From the NCBI GenBank assembly GCA_036394915.1, contig DASWEE010000063.1:1-6579 (forward strand): 6,579 bases of DNA. Reading direction: 5' to 3'. The first letter of the stretch is position 1, and every line of letters begins with the position of its first letter. This DNA is from JACDER01 sp036394915. GTDB lineage: Bacteria; Actinomycetota; Thermoleophilia; Gaiellales; Gaiellaceae. Shown here piece after piece: positions 4,547 to 6,579 of this stretch. The notes beneath the pieces are model-generated. The model saw only the letters and a list, made by a program, of their open reading frames with translations. It searched no databases and had not been told where the DNA came from. Both the position numbers and the translations under genes were made by a program.

Positions 4547-6234
4547 GGCGTCTTCTTCGGCAGCGGCCGGCCGGGCTCGAACCGGACGGCGCCCGCGAGC
4601 GGCCGTCCACCGACGGCCCGCGCGACGACGTACTCGCCCAGCGTGAATCCCTTCCTTGGCACGAGGTAGTAGAACGTCTTCCCGAGGCCGAGGGCGCGCG
4701 CCTCCTTGCGTAGCCCCCGGCCGACGCTGATCCAGTGCGGAAGCGTCTTGGCGCGCAGCGTCGGCAGCGACTCATCGCCGAACGAGGCGAGCGTGGAGAG
4801 GACTACGCGGTCAGGAGCCGAGTCCAGCGCGAACGTCGCCCTCGCCTTCCGTGCCCGAAGCTCGGCCGCAATCGCGGGCACGAGCCGTGCCGGCGTGTCC
4901 ACGACGAGCGCGACCCTCGGCCCGGCGAGAGGCGCAGTGGTGACCGGGCGAAGATGGAGCATCTTGGCGACGAACGGGTACGGGGCCGCGCTTGCGAACG
5001 CCCACCCCACCGCGACCAGGGAGACGACCGCGAACGCCGCAGCCAGCCTGCGCACACGCCGCCAGCCCATACCGGGGCGGTTTGTGCGCGGCCGCGCGGC
5101 GACGATCAGCGACCCCGCGGGGCGGGCGGCCTTGAGCCTCCTTTGGGCGACGGGGGGCCGGTCGACGACCTTCCGGAGCGCCGCCGTCAGCTGAGCCGGG
5201 GTCCGCGTCGCGTCGCCCATCCCGAGCCCGGCGATCGCCTTCGCATTCCAGCGCGCGTGCCCGGCCGGCGAGCCGAACGCGATGATCGGCTTCCCCCGGA
5301 CGAGCGCCTCGAGGCACGTGACCCCCGCGGTCGAGTGGACGACGGCGTCGCACGCCGCGACGAGGTCACTCATGTGCTTCGTGAAGCCGAGGATCCGGAC
5401 GCGAGCCTCGCCCTCGAACAAGCTCTCGAGCTTCCGCCGGACCAGCTCGTTGTGGCCGCAGATGCAGACGACGGTCACCCGCTCCAGCTGGAGCGCCGAC
5501 CGGACGGCACGCTCGAGCTTACCGATCCCCCAGCCCCCACCGGAAACGACGATCATCGGGCCTTCTTCGGGCACTCCGAGCGCCCGGCGCGCGTCCTGCT
5601 TCTCGCGGCGCTCGAAGAACTCGGGCTGCACCGGGGGCCGGATCACACGCGCGCTGCCTTGACCGGCGACGCGTTCGACCGGCTTGACGCAGGAATCGTG
5701 GATCACGAGATGGAGGTCGATGCCTCTGTGTGCCCAGAGCGGGTGGACGCCGAAGTCGCTCACCGTCGCGAGCGCGGGGCCCTGGAGCCTCCCGCGGCTG
5801 CGCAGGTAGCCGATGATGCTCGTGGCCGCCGGATGCGTGGAGACGATCACGTCGGGTTGCTCGTCCCGGATCAGCCGCATGAGCGGCCTCGATCCGAGCA
5901 GCGCGAGCCCCATTCGCGCGATCGCGCGTCCGGGCGGGAAGAGTGCGAAGAACGCGCACTCGAGCCAGTACGTCCACGTCATCCATCTGAGCTGCACGCG
6001 GTAGATGTCACGACTCATGAACGGGATCACACGGCCGAGGTGCTCGAGGGCGTCGTGGACGACGACGTCGTTGGACCCGTCGGCGAGCTCGGCCTGCAGG
6101 GCGCGTGCGACCGCGCGGTGCCCCTCCCCCTCCTCAGCGGAGAGGATGAGCACGCGCCGACGCGGCTGCGCGGCGGCATGCGCGGAGGGCTGCAGCTCGT
6201 ACGCCTCGCTCACGGTGCCGTGACGATCTTCCAC
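4228..6234 (-). CDS. GT28/MGDG-synthase-type glycosyltransferase fused through a TM helix to a degenerate NodB-like domain
   Basis: A 668-residue protein. Residues 27-200 are an MGDG-synthase-type N-terminal domain: VLILSAEEGEGHRAVARAL (the family's glycine-rich acceptor loop, here EGEGH) and VSTHPAATSIIGYL. Residues 201-365 are the nucleotide-sugar-binding half, with VVSGGGWGIGKL (229-240) and DAVVHSTAGVTCLEALVRGKPII (296-318). Members move glucose, galactose or GlcNAc from UDP or GDP donors to lipid acceptors at the inner membrane face. Residues 397-414 form one transmembrane helix. Residues 439-603 resemble a NodB fold (VALVVDTPARLVPAIAAEL, ATFAL, FYYLVPRKGF, GDVVVLMLEDSS) but lack the TFDDG, HxxxH and LHD catalytic motifs. 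Residues from about 604 to 668 are antisense to the transporter and look non-conserved. The start is GTG 6232-6234; a second GTG at residue 8 is possible. Glycolipid synthesis is inferred. Confidence 0.85.
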   Translation of the reverse strand: MEDRHGTVSEAYELQPSAHAAAQPRRRVLILSAEEGEGHRAVARALQAELADGSNDVVVHDALEHLGRVIPFMSRDIYRVQLRWMTWTYWLECAFFALFPPGRAIARMGLALLGSRPLMRLIRDEQPDVIVSTHPAATSIIGYLRSRGRLQGPALATVSDFGVHPLWAHRGIDLHLVIHDSCVKPVERVAGQGSARVIRPPVQPEFFERREKQDARRALGVPEEGPMIVVSGGGWGIGKLERAVRSALQLERVTVVCICGHNELVRRKLESLFEGEARVRILGFTKHMSDLVAACDAVVHSTAGVTCLEALVRGKPIIAFGSPAGHARWNAKAIAGLGMGDATRTPAQLTAALRKVVDRPPVAQRRLKAARPAGSLIVAARPRTNRPGMGWRRVRRLAAAFAVVSLVAVGWAFASAAPYPFVAKMLHLRPVTTAPLAGPRVALVVDTPARLVPAIAAELRARKARATFALDSAPDRVVLSTLASFGDESLPTLRAKTLPHWISVGRGLRKEARALGLGKTFYYLVPRKGFTLGEYVVARAVGGRPLAGAVRFEPGRPLPKKTPHAGDVVVLMLEDSSLSSALATVDAATRALSRASLRAVPFPGSASASRTAPTARDVANTPAPRTIRTIEPASAARSHGLPLHASPASTGARATGTRVVRASTIGAT

Positions 6235-6280
6235 GAAAACCCGGACGACTACAACCCTGGAGCGGTATTTTCGAGCCGCC

Positions 6281-6309
6281 TTCCCAATTTGGCCAGACTA
6301 GGCTACGCT
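6281..6309 (+). promoter_or_regulatory. Candidate promoter of the small secreted protein gene
   Basis: TTCCCA (6281-6286) and TACGCT (6304-6309) are 17 bases apart. The -35 matches consensus at 4 of 6 positions and the -10 fits the loose TANNNT pattern of high-GC bacteria. Initiation near 6316 would leave a leader of about 33 bases containing the ribosome binding site. The whole divergent spacer 6235-6348 is 114 bases and must also hold the promoter of the minus-strand glycosyltransferase, for which I find no convincing hexamer pair. Confidence 0.35.
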
Positions 6310-6334
6310 GCCGCCAGCGGCCGTTCCCTCGAAA

Positions 6335-6340
6335 AAGGAG
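6335..6340 (+). promoter_or_regulatory. Strong Shine-Dalgarno AAGGAG
   Basis: AAGGAG sits eight bases before ATG 6349-6351, within an A-rich run (GAAAAAGGAG). It is the only textbook ribosome binding site at correct spacing in the window. It fixes the start of the secreted-protein gene and suggests strong translation. Confidence 0.85.
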
Positions 6341-6348
6341 CTCCACCG

Positions 6349-6579
6349 ATGATCCGCCCCTCCATCTCGCGCGTTCTTGCTGTGGTGTCCGCAGTGGTGC
6401 TCGTGACCGCGGTTTCGGCCCTCGCCTCGGGCTCCCCGAACAAGTGGGAGAACATCCAGGTCGGGGTCACGTACCGCCTGTACCAGCCCGGGACGACGCT
6501 CGGGATGAAGCTGAACAAGCTGAAGACGGCGAGCTGCGGCGTGGGCCACGACGTCTGGGTCGCCGCCACGTACGGCACC
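6349..6579 (+). CDS. Secreted protein of unknown function, 3' end outside the window
   Basis: The first 77 residues are visible and the frame is open to the right edge. Residues 1-28 are a good Sec signal peptide: R3 and R8, a hydrophobic core of about 9-23 (VLAVVSAVVLVTAV), and a likely cleavage site after SALAS near residue 27 or 28. The mature part begins SPNKWENIQVGVTYRLYQPGT, then a Lys-rich stretch (MKLNKLKTA), one cysteine (C63) and GHDVWVAATYG. The alternation of hydrophobic and polar residues suggests beta strands. I do not recognise the family. The start is well supported by the AAGGAG eight bases upstream. It is divergent from the glycosyltransferase gene across a 114-base spacer, so shared regulation is possible but not shown. 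Confidence 0.82.
   Translation, partial: MIRPSISRVLAVVSAVVLVTAVSALASGSPNKWENIQVGVTYRLYQPGTTLGMKLNKLKTASCGVGHDVWVAATYGT

Noticed and set aside
2992..4713. A 573-residue plus-strand open frame across deacetylase, transporter and glycosyltransferase
   Set aside because: The translation is Arg/Gly/Ala-rich low-complexity sequence lying over three well-supported genes in other frames.
6303..6578. Minus-strand 91-residue open frame at the right edge
   Set aside because: The plus strand there has a strong ribosome binding site, signal peptide and open frame. The minus-strand frame has neither a ribosome binding site nor a domain.

Overview
The window is uniformly GC-rich, close-packed bacterial DNA with little intergenic space and GTG and TTG starts. 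Protein styles point to a high-GC actinobacterium, possibly of the Thermoleophilia (Gaiella/Solirubrobacter side). These are a cysteine-bounded N-terminal module before a collagen stalk, a glycosyltransferase fused to a degenerate NodB-like domain, and a Phd-type antitoxin with a PIN toxin. The lineage is inferred from protein style, not from a marker gene. Base composition looks even, and I see no RNA gene, insertion sequence, CRISPR array or phage gene. Nine protein genes tile the window, and no gene-free stretch exceeds about 115 bases.

Bases 1-1080 (minus strand) hold a tight group. A Phd/YefM-like antitoxin (787-1050) overlaps a PIN-domain VapC-like toxin (386-790) by four bases. It is followed after 23 bases by the start of a COG4280-type membrane protein that runs off the left edge. 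Directly before the antitoxin is a perfect 8-bp inverted repeat with a -10-like hexamer inside it, a good candidate autoregulatory operator.

Bases 1082-2203 (minus strand) hold a secreted protein with 28 uninterrupted Gly-X-Y triplets and a C-terminal lamin-tail-like domain. Its promoter candidate would give a leaderless mRNA.

Bases 2204-6234 look like an envelope-glycan/membrane neighbourhood. On the minus strand are a large glycosyltransferase (GT28/MGDG-synthase type) joined through a transmembrane helix to a NodB-like domain that lacks recognisable catalytic motifs, then a separate polysaccharide deacetylase with intact catalytic motifs, then a multi-pass membrane protein coupled to it by a GTGA overlap. 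A DMT/EamA-like transporter lies between them on the plus strand. Its start codon overlaps the deacetylase start codon, and its 3' end overlaps the glycosyltransferase 3' end by 319 bases.

Bases 6235-6348 are a divergent intergenic region. A small secreted protein with a strong ribosome binding site starts at 6349 and runs off the right edge.

The most unusual points are the glycosyltransferase-pseudo-deacetylase fusion beside an intact deacetylase, the interlocked plus/minus gene arrangement around the transporter, the compact operator of the toxin-antitoxin pair, and the collagen-lamin-tail secreted protein. None of these by itself proves a new system.
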